Shown here piece after piece: positions 34,701-44,580 of a stretch of DNA of 64,000 nucleotides (the stretch's first letter is position 1; each line of letters begins with the position of its first letter). The DNA is from Cylicocyclus nassatus (Eukaryota > Nematoda > Chromadorea > Rhabditida > Strongylidae). A program made the translations under genes and the position numbers. The notes beneath the pieces were generated by a model. It searched no databases, was not told where the DNA came from, and saw only the letters and a list, made by a program, of their open reading frames with translations. Location: the NCBI GenBank assembly GCA_958299035.1, contig CATQJL010000001.1:22489433-22553432 (forward strand), written 5' to 3'.

Positions 34701-35650
34701 TACAGCACTTTTGCTAGCACCCATCCAGGTAAGCAACATTCTTATTATTCAGTGCTTGATAATATTAGGTTGTCTCACAAATAAAGTCGTATTATATGTT
34801 TGAATAAGAAAAAAGTGAATAAATTAATTTGATGGAGCGCGCTGTTCTGGAATTATTCCCGAACTTCCGGATCAGTGAATGTATCCTAAACTTTCACCAT
34901 ACCAACCTGTGCGGCAGAAGGAATATAACACCAGCCTTTAAAAAGTTTTGGTGCTACACATTTTGGAAGTTAACTAACAAGAATAGAGGAAAGAATAGAA
35001 TGAAAAGAATAGGCACAAATCATTTGGATATTTCATGTGAAAGTTTTTGCTGTCAATTTATCAAATAAGAAGTAAAGTACTGTAATAAATAGTAGGCATC
35101 CAAAAACAAAGAAAGCTCTAAATCTATCAATGCAGAGACCTACACATTTCTTCCCACGAACACAGAAAGAATCAAAGAGAAAACTTGCACTCAATTGGGA
35201 TCCAACCTTATCTTTATTGTGGGAACGTATGATGCAGTCGAATTCCTGAGATGGTCTGAATACTTAACTAATTTAGTTATTGAAAGTCAATAAGAAAAGA
35301 GGAAGGAAATTTGAAAGCATTTTAGGTTTGTTTTGTGCAGTTTGGAAAGAAATTGCATAGCCCCTTCTGGAGCAGAATCCTCATGCAAATTTGGAGCCGA
35401 TCGCTACAATCAGTATGCTAACTGCCACAGGTAGCTCAACATCAAAGAACAGCCGAGTCTTTTGATTGCTTGTGTTAAGAAAATACACTTTAGTTTTGAT
35501 CAGTCGGTAGTCAACCTACTTCTTGCAAACGCATATCGATGCAACGCTTCAAACTACAAAAGCTACTCCATGGAAAATGGTGCAAGACTGCTTCGCAGTA
35601 ATGACTTAATTTCTAACAAAGTAAAGCTTGAATGCTCAAATCGATGGTAA
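25651..35650 (+). CDS. DUF1647-type membrane protein gene, ten exons
   Basis: Spliced gene of the nematode-expanded DUF1647 family, of unknown function. Exons: 25651-25749, 25798-25945, 32340-32446, 32527-32613, 32670-32772, 32840-32960, 34673-34728, 35136-35253, 35341-35430, 35494-35650. Every join keeps phase. The N terminus has one hydrophobic segment (FLAIAAAVSLYLV), suggesting a type II anchor with the rest in the Golgi/ER lumen, then a Cys-rich block (ECMCIYKNQTYDFC). The family core follows: RPAFISAMSKNTYKEG, KIFIYDVGLD, HRWKAVLIA, EFGAVWYMEPSI, CIAPSGAESSCKFG, NCH, FDQSVVNLLLANAYR. No start ATG was found for exon 1, so a 5' exon is missing. Introns of 6.4 and 1.7 kb are filled with transposons. 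No stop or frameshift was seen, so the gene may be intact. Confidence 0.75.
25798..25945 (+). CDS. DUF1647 gene exon 2: Cys-rich block
   Basis: After a 48-base intron (acceptor CTTAACAG). Encodes GEECMCIYKNQTYDFCYHMP then KGKRFNCDYASVLDKLG: four Cys, probably disulfide-bonded in the lumen. Donor CTAG/GTTTGT, phase 1. One base carries over to the exon at 32340, giving a continuous LDKLG-LLSN reading. If that donor is not used, the frame ends TGA at 25951. Confidence 0.7.
26346..27368. mobile_element. Mariner-type foldback element (family 1), copy B
   Basis: TATTAGGGGGTCCCGAAAG at the left and TTCGGGACAACCTAATA at the right, with arms complementary over hundreds of bases. The sequence is closely related to 11882-12895 throughout. 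No transposase frame. Confidence 0.85.
27595..27702. mobile_element. Small palindromic MITE (108 bp)
   Basis: CAATACCGCTCACAAAATGT is mirrored by ACATTATGAGCGGTATTG, and the arms pair almost to the centre (GAATTACTGGAATTCC). Confidence 0.75.
29050..30300. repeat. Degenerate tandem repeat, units of about 510-560 bp
   Basis: The landmark TTCGAAAGCTGAG recurs as TTCGAAAGCTGAG (29051, 29607) and TTCGATAGCTAAG (30121). Between landmarks the units share TCGGTAGAG..GACTAGA / TAGGTAGAG..AACTAGA, a GGGCGAAAAAACT / GGGTGAAAAAACT block and CGGAGCAAG in the same order. Divergence is high. Confidence 0.65.
30409..31473. mobile_element. Inverted-repeat element of about 1.06 kb
   Basis: TTAACACGTTTCGGACC at the left and GGTCCGAAACGTGTTAA at the right. 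Next to the right end lies a CpG-rich GCGCGCGATTTCGCG. The interior includes a copy of dispersed repeat R1. No reading frame was recognised. Confidence 0.6.
31900..32234. repeat. Partial, diverged copy of foldback family 1
   Basis: Ends GGCATGTCGAAAAAACGGAAAG..GGAACGGCCTAATAA and keeps the order of the right arm of 11882-12895 (AATTGTCAAATTTGGAGATGG, GTGATCGAAGGAGTA). No matching left end was found. Confidence 0.5.
32340..32446 (+). CDS. DUF1647 gene exon 3
   Basis: Acceptor TTTATTAAG, donor ATG/GTAATG. Encodes PRPAFISAMSKNTYKEGLTM, the opening block of the DUF1647 core (PAF-(S/T)A-S-N-(H/T)-KE pattern). It joins the next exon in phase 0. Confidence 0.75.
32527..32613 (+). CDS. DUF1647 gene exon 4
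   Basis: Acceptor ATTTTGCAG. Encodes VNFRAVYQHQKIFIYDVGLD then STSRDDLK; KIFIYDVGLD is a core motif. Donor GTTGTT is weak, but the 56-base intron to TTTGTAG keeps frame and gives continuous family sequence. Confidence 0.75.
32670..32772 (+). CDS. DUF1647 gene exon 5
   Basis: Encodes CLVEVRTFPFDQYPSNLRNL then KEHRWKAVLIAV: the VEVR-F-F-YP and RWK-L(I)IA motifs of the family. Donor GTT G/GTATTG, phase 1; the next intron is 67 bases. Confidence 0.75.
32840..32960 (+). CDS. DUF1647 gene exon 6
   Basis: Encodes VQEFGAVWYMEPSIIWTKDR then RALIYSEFESRKKKGVKLP. EFGAVWYM-(T/P)S is the most characteristic DUF1647 motif. Donor AAG/GTGAAG, phase 2. The 1.7-kb intron after it holds a mariner-type element. 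Confidence 0.8.
33335..34113. mobile_element. Mariner-type nonautonomous element
   Basis: TATTAGGTTGGCACATAAGT at the left and ACTTGTGTGCCAACCTAATA at the right, flanked by TA. Sits in the intron after DUF1647 exon 6. Contains a copy of dispersed repeat R1 (33770-34015). No transposase frame. Confidence 0.8.
34673..34728 (+). CDS. DUF1647 gene exon 7
   Basis: Short exon with ideal signals (CTATTTCAG acceptor, CAG/GTAAGC donor). Encodes AVMLHLDLTYSTFASTHP, matching the family's LLH...ATHP segment. Confidence 0.7.
34763..34790. repeat. Lone mariner-type terminus
   Basis: TATTAGGTTGTCTCACAAAT begins here; no partner end was seen downstream. Confidence 0.4.
35136..35253 (+). CDS. DUF1647 gene exon 8
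   Basis: Encodes TYTFLPTNTERIKEKTCTQL then GSNLIFIVGTYDAVEFLR, corresponding to the Y-(Y/F)LPTN and FI--T-DAVE segments. Donor ATG/GTCTGA, phase 2. Confidence 0.7.
35341..35430 (+). CDS. DUF1647 gene exon 9
   Basis: Acceptor TTTTGTGCAG, donor ACAG/GTAGCT. Encodes LERNCIAPSGAESSCKFGAD then RYNQYANCH, the C-IAP-GA---C-F--DR---YANCHR block of the family. Confidence 0.8.
35494..35650 (+). CDS. DUF1647 gene exon 10 (last)
   Basis: Acceptor CACTTTAG; ends at TAA. Encodes FDQSVVNLLLANAYRCNASN and a 30-residue tail. FDQS--N-LLAN-Y is the C-terminal signature of DUF1647. A TTC/CTT-rich tail with an AATAAA follows at 35859. Confidence 0.8.
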
Positions 35651-35858
35651 AATGTTTGTTATTTGACGTTTGTGCTCAATTGCTGTGCTAATCATAAAAC
35701 TTCTATCACGTATGTACTTTGCATCTGTGCTGACAAGGCAACCGGGTTTAGTCGAAGCGGTCTTTTTATATTAAATGCATATTATATCCGAGAGCACAAA
35801 ATGCTAATCTGCCTTCCATATCTGCGGAACATTCATGGACGACAAATAATGAGCCTTC

Positions 35859-35864
35859 AATAAA
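35859..35864 (+). terminator. Possible polyadenylation signal of the DUF1647 gene
   Basis: AATAAA, 209 bases after the stop codon and the nearest downstream copy seen on this strand. Confidence 0.3.
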
Positions 35865-36229
35865 GCAAAAAATTGACTGTAAAAACAGGAGAAAATTGTC
35901 TTAATATTAATTTCATAATCTTTTAATCTCATAATTTTTTAATGCTTTAGTGGAGCAGTAATGATTATTAAAGCCATTCAATAAATACTGTTAGTTAAAG
36001 AAATTATTACACTTGGTTGCTATAAGCAAGGTCTACAAAGTTAATAGCAATACAATTCATCCCAGATGCACTTTTTCTTTTTCTTTGATAATTGCTTATT
36101 GACTTCTCGTCTACAAACGCTCCACAGATAAGGAAAGCAGATACAGCGTTTTATGTCTTCCAGTATGGTGTACATCTCTTTCAAAAGAGCTACTTCCACC
36201 AAACGTGGTTCACTTGTATATTTCACATC
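35865..36229. other. Intergenic, nothing recognised
   Basis: AT-rich; no open frame with coding character and no repeat that I could name. Confidence 0.4.
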
Positions 36230-37884
36230 TACAGTGACTGCCAAAAAGTTGCGGACAAGCCTCCCTCCCAATTTCATCACTCTATTTCAGAAGAAAGACA
36301 AGGATAAAAAAATGTAGTAATTGCATGAGGTGATAGAGCTCTTCAAGATCTACAACCTACACTTTGCGTTTTTCGAAAACATGTATTCTAAAAATTTTTA
36401 AAAACTTTTTCTTAAAAAAGTCCGAAAATAGCCGCGTCACAATGTCGCGGACAATAATTCTTCGAACGCAAAAATTTTCTTTTGAGTCCTATTCTAAAGT
36501 GGAAACACAAGTAATCCAAACGGGTAAGCACACTACTATACAGAGCTCATCAAGAACTACACACTTTATGATTGCTTCCCAGAAAACACAAGCTTGAATT
36601 TTATTTTGCTTCCTTTCAAAAAATAACTTCTAATTCCCTGCTTCAAGCCAAATTTCTTCACATGGAAAACCATGCAAGACATTCAAACAAAGTTATTCGG
36701 ATAAAATGGAAGCCCTTTGCCATCTTCTATGCATCGGACTTGTGTTGGTGAGTTTCTTTGCTGAAAATGGCTTCTGACAGTGCGTGTACACGACCCCACC
36801 TGCACCTCACCACTGACTTGTACCGCTTTGCAGGTTTGTAACTCGGCTTGTGGTCAATGTGTGAGCCTGCAATTAGGCTCATTCGAAAGAACGAGACTTC
36901 CTCTACACGACGGTATGCAAAAGAGATGGGTATAAGAAACAGCGGAGATTTGGCGGATGGGGCGAAAAAATGCGGCCTCAGTGGTAGTGTGAGGATATCC
37001 AGCTAAAGTTGAATAGAGCTTCTTTCGCTACCACAATCCTGGAAGCTTAAAACTTCAATGTTCTTGTAATAGATCCATTTTGAAGCTCTAGAACTGATTT
37101 GGTGTTGATAAGAGCCTTCACTACAACCACCACTAAGGCCGCGTTTTTCCACCCCATCCGCCAAATCTCCGCTGTTTCTTATACCCATCTCCTTTGCATA
37201 CCTTCGTGTAGAGGAAGTCTCGTTCTTTCGAATGAGCCTAATTGCAGGCTCACACACTGACTATAAGCCGAGTTACAAGCCTCCAAAGCGGTACAAGTCA
37301 GTGGTGAGGTGCAGGTGGGGTCATGTACACGCACTGTCAGAAGCCATTTTCAGCAAAGAAACTCACCAGCACACGTCCGATGCATAGTAGATGGCAAAGG
37401 GCACCCATTTTATCCGAATAGCTTTGTTTGAATGTCTTGCATGGTTTTCCATGTGAAGAAATTTGGCTTGAAGCAGGGAAATAGAAGTTGTTTTTTAAAA
37501 AGAAGCAAAATAAAATTCAAGCTTGTGTTTTCTGGGAAGCAACCATAACCAGTGTGTAGTTCTTGACGAGCTCTGTATAGTAGTGTGCTTCCCGTTTAGA
37601 ATACTTGTGTCTCCACTTCAGAATAGGACTCAAAAGAAAATTTTTGCGTTCGAAGAATTATTGTCCGCGACATTGTGACACGGCCATTTTCGGACTTTTT
37701 TAAGAAAAAGTTTTTTGAAATTTTTAGAATACATGTTTTTAGAAAAACGCAAAGTGCAGATTGTAGATCTTGAAGAGCTCTATCGTCTCATGCAATTAGT
37801 ACATTTTTTTATCCTTGTTTTCCTTCTGAAATAGAGCGATGAAAGGGAGGGAGGCTTGTCCGCAACTTTCTGGCGGTCACTGTA
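36230..37884. mobile_element. Inverted dimer of a Tc1-like transposon end
   Basis: CAGTGACTGCCAAAAAGTTGCGG at the left faces the reverse complement of nearly the same sequence at the right, with TA on both sides. The two arms (about 36232-36992 and 37128-37882) are near-identical inverted copies around a loop of about 135 bases. Both arms encode EPAIRLIRKNETSSTRRYAK followed by EMGIRNS, the helix-turn-helix start of a Tc1-type transposase. The rest of the transposase is absent. The structure looks like a head-to-head duplication of the 5' half of a Tc1-like element. Confidence 0.85.
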
Positions 37885-37919
37885 TCATGCCTTAATCGTA
37901 CTAGCAACGTACATAGATG

Positions 37920-38965
37920 AGAGTACCAAACTAGTGTCAAATAGTTCTCTGCCACTCTATCACTTCAGCTTGCTCAAGCATATAATGAAATGAATCGCAA
38001 CGTAGTGAAGAATTGCTTAGCTTGGACTTTTTTCTACTTTTTATGCGATGTTGACGCAAGTCTTAAAGCCAGTTTATTTCAGATGTCTTAAAATGCCTAT
38101 CCCTTAAAGATTTTGAGCAAGGACTCACAGGGCTTATCTGAGCCTTGACAAAGTGATCAGGGTGCATGTTCATGGAAGTGACGCAGAGTTCATCGCGGGA
38201 GTGGAGGTGCTGATGCAAGCGACACTGCGTTTGATGAGCCCTGTAATCACGTCTTAGCCTAAATTCGAGCCCTCAAATACATATTAACAAGGTCATCAGA
38301 CACTGAAGCCACAGAATTGAACATTGCTAATTTTTTAGGCTGTATTTGAAAGTATTCAACAAAAAATTGTCTTCGACTGCGTTTCAGAGTTCATAAGCCG
38401 CAAAAAGCTTGCAACGTGGCTACAATATTAGAATGTCTCAAACGCACAAAGCAAAATTTCAGATTTTTTTCGAGCTTCTACCATGATTGCAAATCGTGTC
38501 CACTTGCGAGGAAATTCTCTGTAATTGCACCGTCCAGGAGTGAGTTGTCCGTGTACATTGAAGACTGTGGGAAGACAACTTTTTTGCTGCCTATGTCTGG
38601 AACGCAGTCCAAGACAAAATTTTGTTAAGTATAATACTTTCAAATACAGCATAAAAAATTGGCAGTGTTCAATTCAATTCTGTGGCTTTAGTGTCTAATA
38701 AAGTGTGACATTCTTAACATGTATTTGAGGGCTTGATTTTGCTCAAAGACGTGATTAAGTTTTTGCCCAAAATCTTTATGGGATAGGCATTTTGGGACAC
38801 TTGTAATAAAGTGGCTTTGAGACTTGCGTCAACATCGCGTAAAACCTAGAAAGAAGAGCCCATGCTAAGCAATTCTTCACGATTCATTTTATTACATGGG
38901 TAAGCAAGCTGAAGTAATAGAATGGCAGAGAACTGTTTCGTACTTTTGGCAGGAACTACTAGGTG
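37920..38965. mobile_element. Second foldback element, adjacent
   Basis: The left arm (GTACCAAACTAGTGTC.., TTCTCTGCCACTCTATCACTT) and the right arm (AGTAATAGAATGGCAGAGAA, TCGTACTTTTGGCA) are inverted copies. They continue through GATGTTGACGCAAG/CTTGCGTCAACATC and meet near 38440-38500. Arms are about 500 bases with moderate divergence. A segment near 38165-38230 resembles the MITE at 57135-57425. Confidence 0.7.
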
Positions 38966-39964
38966 ATGCACAATGCTTGCGCCAGAAAATAGAAAAATGC
39001 TTCAAAAATGCTTGAATAAACTGACTAATTTACAGCATATGCTTGCAGTTATGCATATCAAAGATAGTATATAATAGTACAATTCAGAAAATCAATGTGA
39101 AATAAAACCAATATGTCAATTTAAAAAAAGGAAGATCGTAGCTATGTGCAGAGACATTCAGTCACTATAAGCTTTTTTCTGTTGAAAAGATTATTTCACA
39201 AAACTAAGCCTAAAAATAAATTCACATTTTTGTAGACGTTCTAGCAATTTTTGGCCGCCAAAAATCGAAATATCACTTTTGGGTGTTTCTCTAAATCACT
39301 TTATCGTTGCCATATGCTCTCGAGAAATTTTAATTTGACCACCCACAAAAAGCGCGAAATTTTCTTTTCTCTATTTTATTTAGACCGGAAGATTTCTTAG
39401 AAGCTGGATGAATTAACAGAATAGGTATGTTTCTGCTAGTAGATGATGTGAAACCTCTTAAGAAAACAATAAAGCCGGAACCTCAGGTTAATAAACACAT
39501 ATCGTTTTGGCATATCGATTTACTATTAACTGACTACTGATAAGGTCTCGGTCATTCCCATCAGATCAAGCAGGGGTTGCTCGCCGAGCTTGTTCACGTA
39601 AGAAGTACTTGGAGTATGTAAGTTGTCATTTTTGCTTACATCAGGTTTACTATCAGGCTGGCTATAAAATAAGTTGGTTTTGATATGCAAATTCAAAGCT
39701 TTATAACAATTCACGTGGTAGCTCTCAGATCAGATTTTTTGTGAGAAAATAGCTTCACGCCTTTACGCTAAATGTCTAAATAGAAAATTATTTGAAAAAG
39801 GGATTCATTAAAAAACTGAAACCTTATTTATAAAGGCAAACCAAATAATGAAAAAATTTTTTCAATTCTACATACTTCAAAAATTAAACATAATTTTTAA
39901 TTTGTCCTTTAAATAAACAAGCAATAACTTTGGTATCATATGCATAAAATTCTACACTCAAATT
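38966..39964. other. Mostly featureless; one coding-like stretch on the minus strand
   Basis: On the minus strand 39735-39526 reads NCYKALNLHIKTNLFYSQPD and onward. The first 80 bases match 25262-25345 (plus strand) at the DNA level, so this is probably a dispersed repeat rather than a gene. Nothing else was seen. Confidence 0.35.
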
Positions 39965-41190
39965 ATGATGAAAGAACTTGGCGTCACAATAGATAAAAAC
40001 AAAATCACGCCATTTAGTAAAAATGTAACATATGATTCATATCACAATGAGAGTGCGTCTGAAATAATCGATAGACATAAAAAATGCTGTAATGCAAGTA
40101 AACTACCATTACAAACCAACAAGAATGTACCACTGATATTTTGCTTGCCTAAACTGTATAAAAATCCAATCAAATTTAGATTTATTACTGGTGCTACACA
40201 TAGTAGCATCTGACCGTTAGCAATAGAATTAAAAGTTATTTTCACATTTATAAAATCTCATTTCAAAAATTATCTAAATAGTATTAGAAATTATTATTTC
40301 TTAGGGTATTGATCAATAGACAATATCGACATTACTGATAGGATTAAAAATATTACAACTAGGAATATGAGTGCATATTCTGCAGATTTCACGAATATGT
40401 TTACAAATCTACCACACGATGTTATAAAAACAAATATCAAAAACCTTGTCTCATTATGCTTCAAGAATGCAAATAAGAAACACATAACATGCAATGGACA
40501 ACAAAGTCACTATTACAATGATATAACACATGCTAAATCAAATTATAGATAATAGAGATGATTTATTATATAAGGTTGATTTTATCCTTGATGATAGTTT
40601 CCGTAGATTTGGCTTATATATATTTGAGCAAAAGGTGTTTCTCAGGAAGGTAATTTCAGTCTTTTGTTGGCAGATCTAATATTATCTAGGTACGAATACA
40701 GTCATTCTGCACATAATAATAATTATAATAAACAAATTTTTCCCTTTAGATACATGAATGACTTATTAATTATACATAATTTTGAAGTTAATGAAATAAA
40801 TGAATTAATCAAACAAGTTTATATCCTAATTTCACGCTACAAGGCGCACCTTTTCCGATTTCTCGACTAAGCCCCTCAGCCGCTTTAAAATATTTCGGAA
40901 AGCGATCTTTATGCCGTACACTTCTCCTAAGCAATATACAGCAAGGCATAGGGTCCTTTGGTTGCGAAGTTCTTTGGCGTCTTTGGACTGGTTGATTTTG
41001 GAAAAAAATCCCCCGCGCCTTGTACGCGTGAAATTAGGGTAATAACAATCACTCACATAAATGAAAACCATTCAATTACCTTGATTTAGACATCATGCTA
41101 GAAACAATAACTTCATAACCAAATTATATAACAAAAGAGATTTTGACTTCGAAGTTAAGCGTTTTATACAGTGACACCTCAAATATTTCT
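39965..41190 (+). pseudogene. Penelope-like reverse transcriptase remnant
   Basis: Ordered fragments of one reverse transcriptase in changing frames: PLIFCLPKLYKNPIKFRFIT (40130-40190), AYSADFTNMFTNLPHDVI (40370-40425), GVSQEGNFSLLLADLILSRY (about 40630-40690), FRYMNDLLI (about 40748) and NNNFITKLYNKRDFDFEVKR (about 41105-41165). The KNP-KFR block, the GVSQ-GN-S-LLADL block and the order suit Penelope-like elements. The catalytic pair reads N-D instead of D-D, several stops interrupt it, and a MITE (40827-41036) splits it. The element is dead. Confidence 0.65.
40827..41036. mobile_element. MITE inserted in the Penelope-like remnant
   Basis: TAATTTCACGCTACAAGGCGC at the left faces GCGCCTTGTACGCGTGAAATTA at the right. 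It is less AT-rich than the host sequence and separates two parts of the same reverse transcriptase. Confidence 0.75.
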
Positions 41191-41611
41191 ATACAAATCA
41201 AAACCCACTATTTATACTGAAACACTTAAATTGCTCGTACATGCACTTTCTTCTTAGATTTCTCGAAAAGATTCTACAGCTGAAAGAGAATCAAATGGAT
41301 ATGACAAAGACCCACTCTCCTCTAGTATTTGCAAGTGTTTACATCGATGATTTCATAGTATATAAATATAATCTATAAGATAACAAGATTGTTAACAAAG
41401 TTTTCAAACGTCTCGAATAAAACAAACAATATTAGGTATCTAAAACTATACAATGAGAATGATTTATTTTCAAAACAATCCTTTATAACAAAGAACAATC
41501 ATAAACACTCTAAACATGGGTCTACTTTATTTTGAATATCAGTGAAGCGTAATGTGGTTGTATACAGTGGCGCTCATATATAATATGTTATTATTACTTA
41601 TATATCAGAAG

Positions 41612-44324
41612 TATTAGGTTGTCCCGAAAGTTTTGTCTGTTTTTTCAAACCACTGTAAAACCACGCACAATAAAGATCTGAGTGTGTTTCAACATGCAAT
41701 CGATGCAGCTTTTCCTTCTCTTTCTTATAGTTACATTTTCATACCACAATCTTGTATGCTTTTTTTAATAATGCCAAGATTCTCCCCCGCCAATTTACCT
41801 TCTCAAAGTTAGGCTAATTTTTGAAAATTTCATTCCAAAGTTTCGGAAAGGATTAAATATGGGTCAAATAGAGCAACTTTCGGACTACAAAGTATTCTCC
41901 TAATCTGCTGTTTTTAGCTTCAAAAATTTATTTCTCTGGAGGTCTTGAGTTTTGGCAAAGTCATGCAACGCGCAACTGCATCAAATACACGAAAGCTTTT
42001 GAGGTTTTTGCGTATTGGAACATGATTCCTACTAAACATTATGTTTGCAACATAACCAACTTTAATTCGCTCTGAAAAGCAGTTGTTTGGAATTTTTGGT
42101 ACTTTTACGTGTTAAATTATATCTCAAAGCCGCGGTTTTTATCAAATGAATATTTATAACGGACTTGGTAAACGCTGTTCAAGTAATCTAAAATGTAGCC
42201 AAAGGTCTGCTCTACGTAATACTTACCAGAGCTGTTTGGAAACATCAGAATGAAAAATTCTAAAATTCAGGAACGATTTAACGTTACTGCGAGAAAAAAG
42301 CCATGGCGATAACATTGCAAAGACAGAGTAGATCAGAGAGCAAGTATGACCGTAAGAAAGAGAACAAAAATCTGAATCAAATGGTGCCTAAGCCGTCCAT
42401 AGATTGGTGTTCTGTAAGTTTTAGTGAGCGATGAAAGAAACCGACAAAACTTTCGGGACAACTATTCATTTAATGGTAGGTAATTCCATTACCATTGTAT
42501 TAGGTTGATGCATAATTCCTGCACCAAAATAGATACAGACCGCAACAATCCGAATAATCCTATATCCCAAATGGGATTCGATAAATCATTAGATAGAGTA
42601 AACCTAGCTCTACAAGATAATGCTTGAAGATTTGCTGCAGCTTTGATCCAAGCGAAGATTAAAGCCAAAAACGAAAAAGATCCAGGCGTTCCAAAAAAAA
42701 CAAGAAAAAATTGGAAGTTCGTTCAGAAAAATCCCTTAAAATTCCTAACTTGTTCATACATTGTAATTTCGTACAAGACATTTCCCTATGCAGTTATTGT
42801 ATTTTTCTCTCAGCTAGAAATTGAGAAAACGTTTTTCATGTTGTTTTTTCTAAAACAATGCTGAGATGTTCTAGCACTGACATTTGTATACTACAAGACC
42901 TTGGAAGCATGAGTGTGAATTTTCAGCTTTTTATAGCAGCTGGTTTACGAGAAATATCGAATTTTTAGCAACTAGGCAAGAAAAATTCGGATAAGGAGAG
43001 CTAAATTCGTCATATCTCGTGAACTAGCAGTGATAGAAGGCTGAAAATGTAAAGTTTCACTGCTAAAGGCATGTTCTATAATTTAGCAGAAACATGAAAA
43101 ACTTCGTTTTCTCATCGTTTAGCTGAGCAAACATTACAGCAACCGCTTAGATAAATGTCTTACATGGAATGTCTACGCATGAGCAAGAAAGAAATCTTGT
43201 AGGAGCTTTTTGAACGAAGTTACAATTTTGTTTTGATTGGTCTCAAGGTTTTCGAACGCATGGTTTCTTTTCAGTTTTTGGCTCAAAACTTCGGGTGGAT
43301 CAAACCTGGTATAGATATTTGAGCACTATCTTGTAGAGCTAGGTTTGCGCTATCTAATGATATTATCGAATTCTATTTGGGATATAGGATTATTCCGGAT
43401 TACTGCGGTCTGTACCTATTTTGGTGCAGGAATTATGCATCCTAATAAATTTAGTATTAGGTTGTCCTGAAAGTTTTGTCGGTTTCTTTTATCGCTCACT
43501 AAAACTTACAGAACACCAATCCATGGACGGCTTAAGCACTATTTGATTCAAATTTTTATTCTCTTTCTTACGGACATACTTGCTCTCTGATCTACTCTGT
43601 CTTTGCAATGTTATCGCCATGGCTTTTTAAGCAGCTCAGCAGTAACGCCAAATCTTTCCTGAATTTTAGAATTTTTCATTCTGATGTTTCCAAACAGCTC
43701 TGGTAATTATTACGTAGAGCAGACCTTTGGCTACATTTTAGATTACTTGAACAGCGTTTACCAAGTCCGTTATAATTATTCATTTGATAAAAACCGCGGC
43801 TTTGAGATAAAGTTTAAAACGTAAAAGTACCAAAAATTCCAAAAAACTGCTTTTTAGAGCGAATTAAAGTTGGTTCTGTTGCAAACATAATGTTTAGTAG
43901 GAATCATGTTCCAATACGCAAGAACTTCAAAAGCTTTCGTGTATTTGATGCAGTTGTGTTTCATGACTTTGCCAAAACTCGAGACCTCCGGAGAAATAAA
44001 TTTTTAAAGCTAAAAACAGCAGATTAGGAGAACCTAAAAATATTACCTTGTAGTCCGAGAGTTGCTCTATTTGATCCATACTTAATCCTTTTCGAAACTT
44101 TGGAATGAAATTTTTAAAAATTAGCCTAACTTTGAGCAGGTAATTGACGGGTGGAGGATCTTGGCATTATCAAAAAAAGTGTACAAGACTGTGGTATGAA
44201 AATGAAACTATAAGAAAGAAAAGGAAAAGCTGCATCGATTGCATGTTGAAACACGCTCAGGTCTTCATTGTGCGTGGTTTTACAGTGGTTTGAAAAAACA
44301 GACAAAACTTTCGGGACAACCTAT
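41612..44324. mobile_element. Giant nested foldback (2.7 kb)
   Basis: Two copies of a mariner-type element of about 860 bases, 41612-42464 and 43455-44324, lie in opposite orientation. Each has its own CCCGAAAGTTTTGTC-type ends. Between them is a different mariner-type palindrome (42498-43447). The outer copies are close reverse complements from end to end, so the whole block is a palindrome inside a palindrome. No intact transposase is visible. Confidence 0.85.
42498..43447. mobile_element. Inner mariner-type palindrome
   Basis: TATTAGGTTGATGCATAATTCCTGCACC at the left, its near reverse complement (GGTGCAGGAATTATGCATCCTAATA) at the right; the arms pair over some 400 bases (for example GGATTATTCGG/CCGGAATAATCC). 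Occupies the spacer of the larger foldback. Confidence 0.85.
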
Positions 44325-44580
44325 TATGATAAGTATATAGAACTATGTATGGAACACATCTACATGCAAAAAATTTTCTTTTTACTTACACAATTTTCCG
44401 GAATCTTACTTTTCAAAAATTCATGAAAATAGTTTTTACTCCTAAACAAATTCACTTTGCAGTATTGAAAAAAAAATGGTTTACAGTCCTTCCTTTCTTA
44501 CTGAGAAGTTCCGGGAAAGGTCTGTAAATACTTTTACTCTGTCAAAGGACAGGAACGAAACGGAGTCTTTTTGTTGTTTA

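Noticed and set aside
37003..37257. An independent gene on the minus strand.
   Set aside because: It is the helix-turn-helix start of a Tc1-like transposase, mirrored in the other arm of the same foldback.
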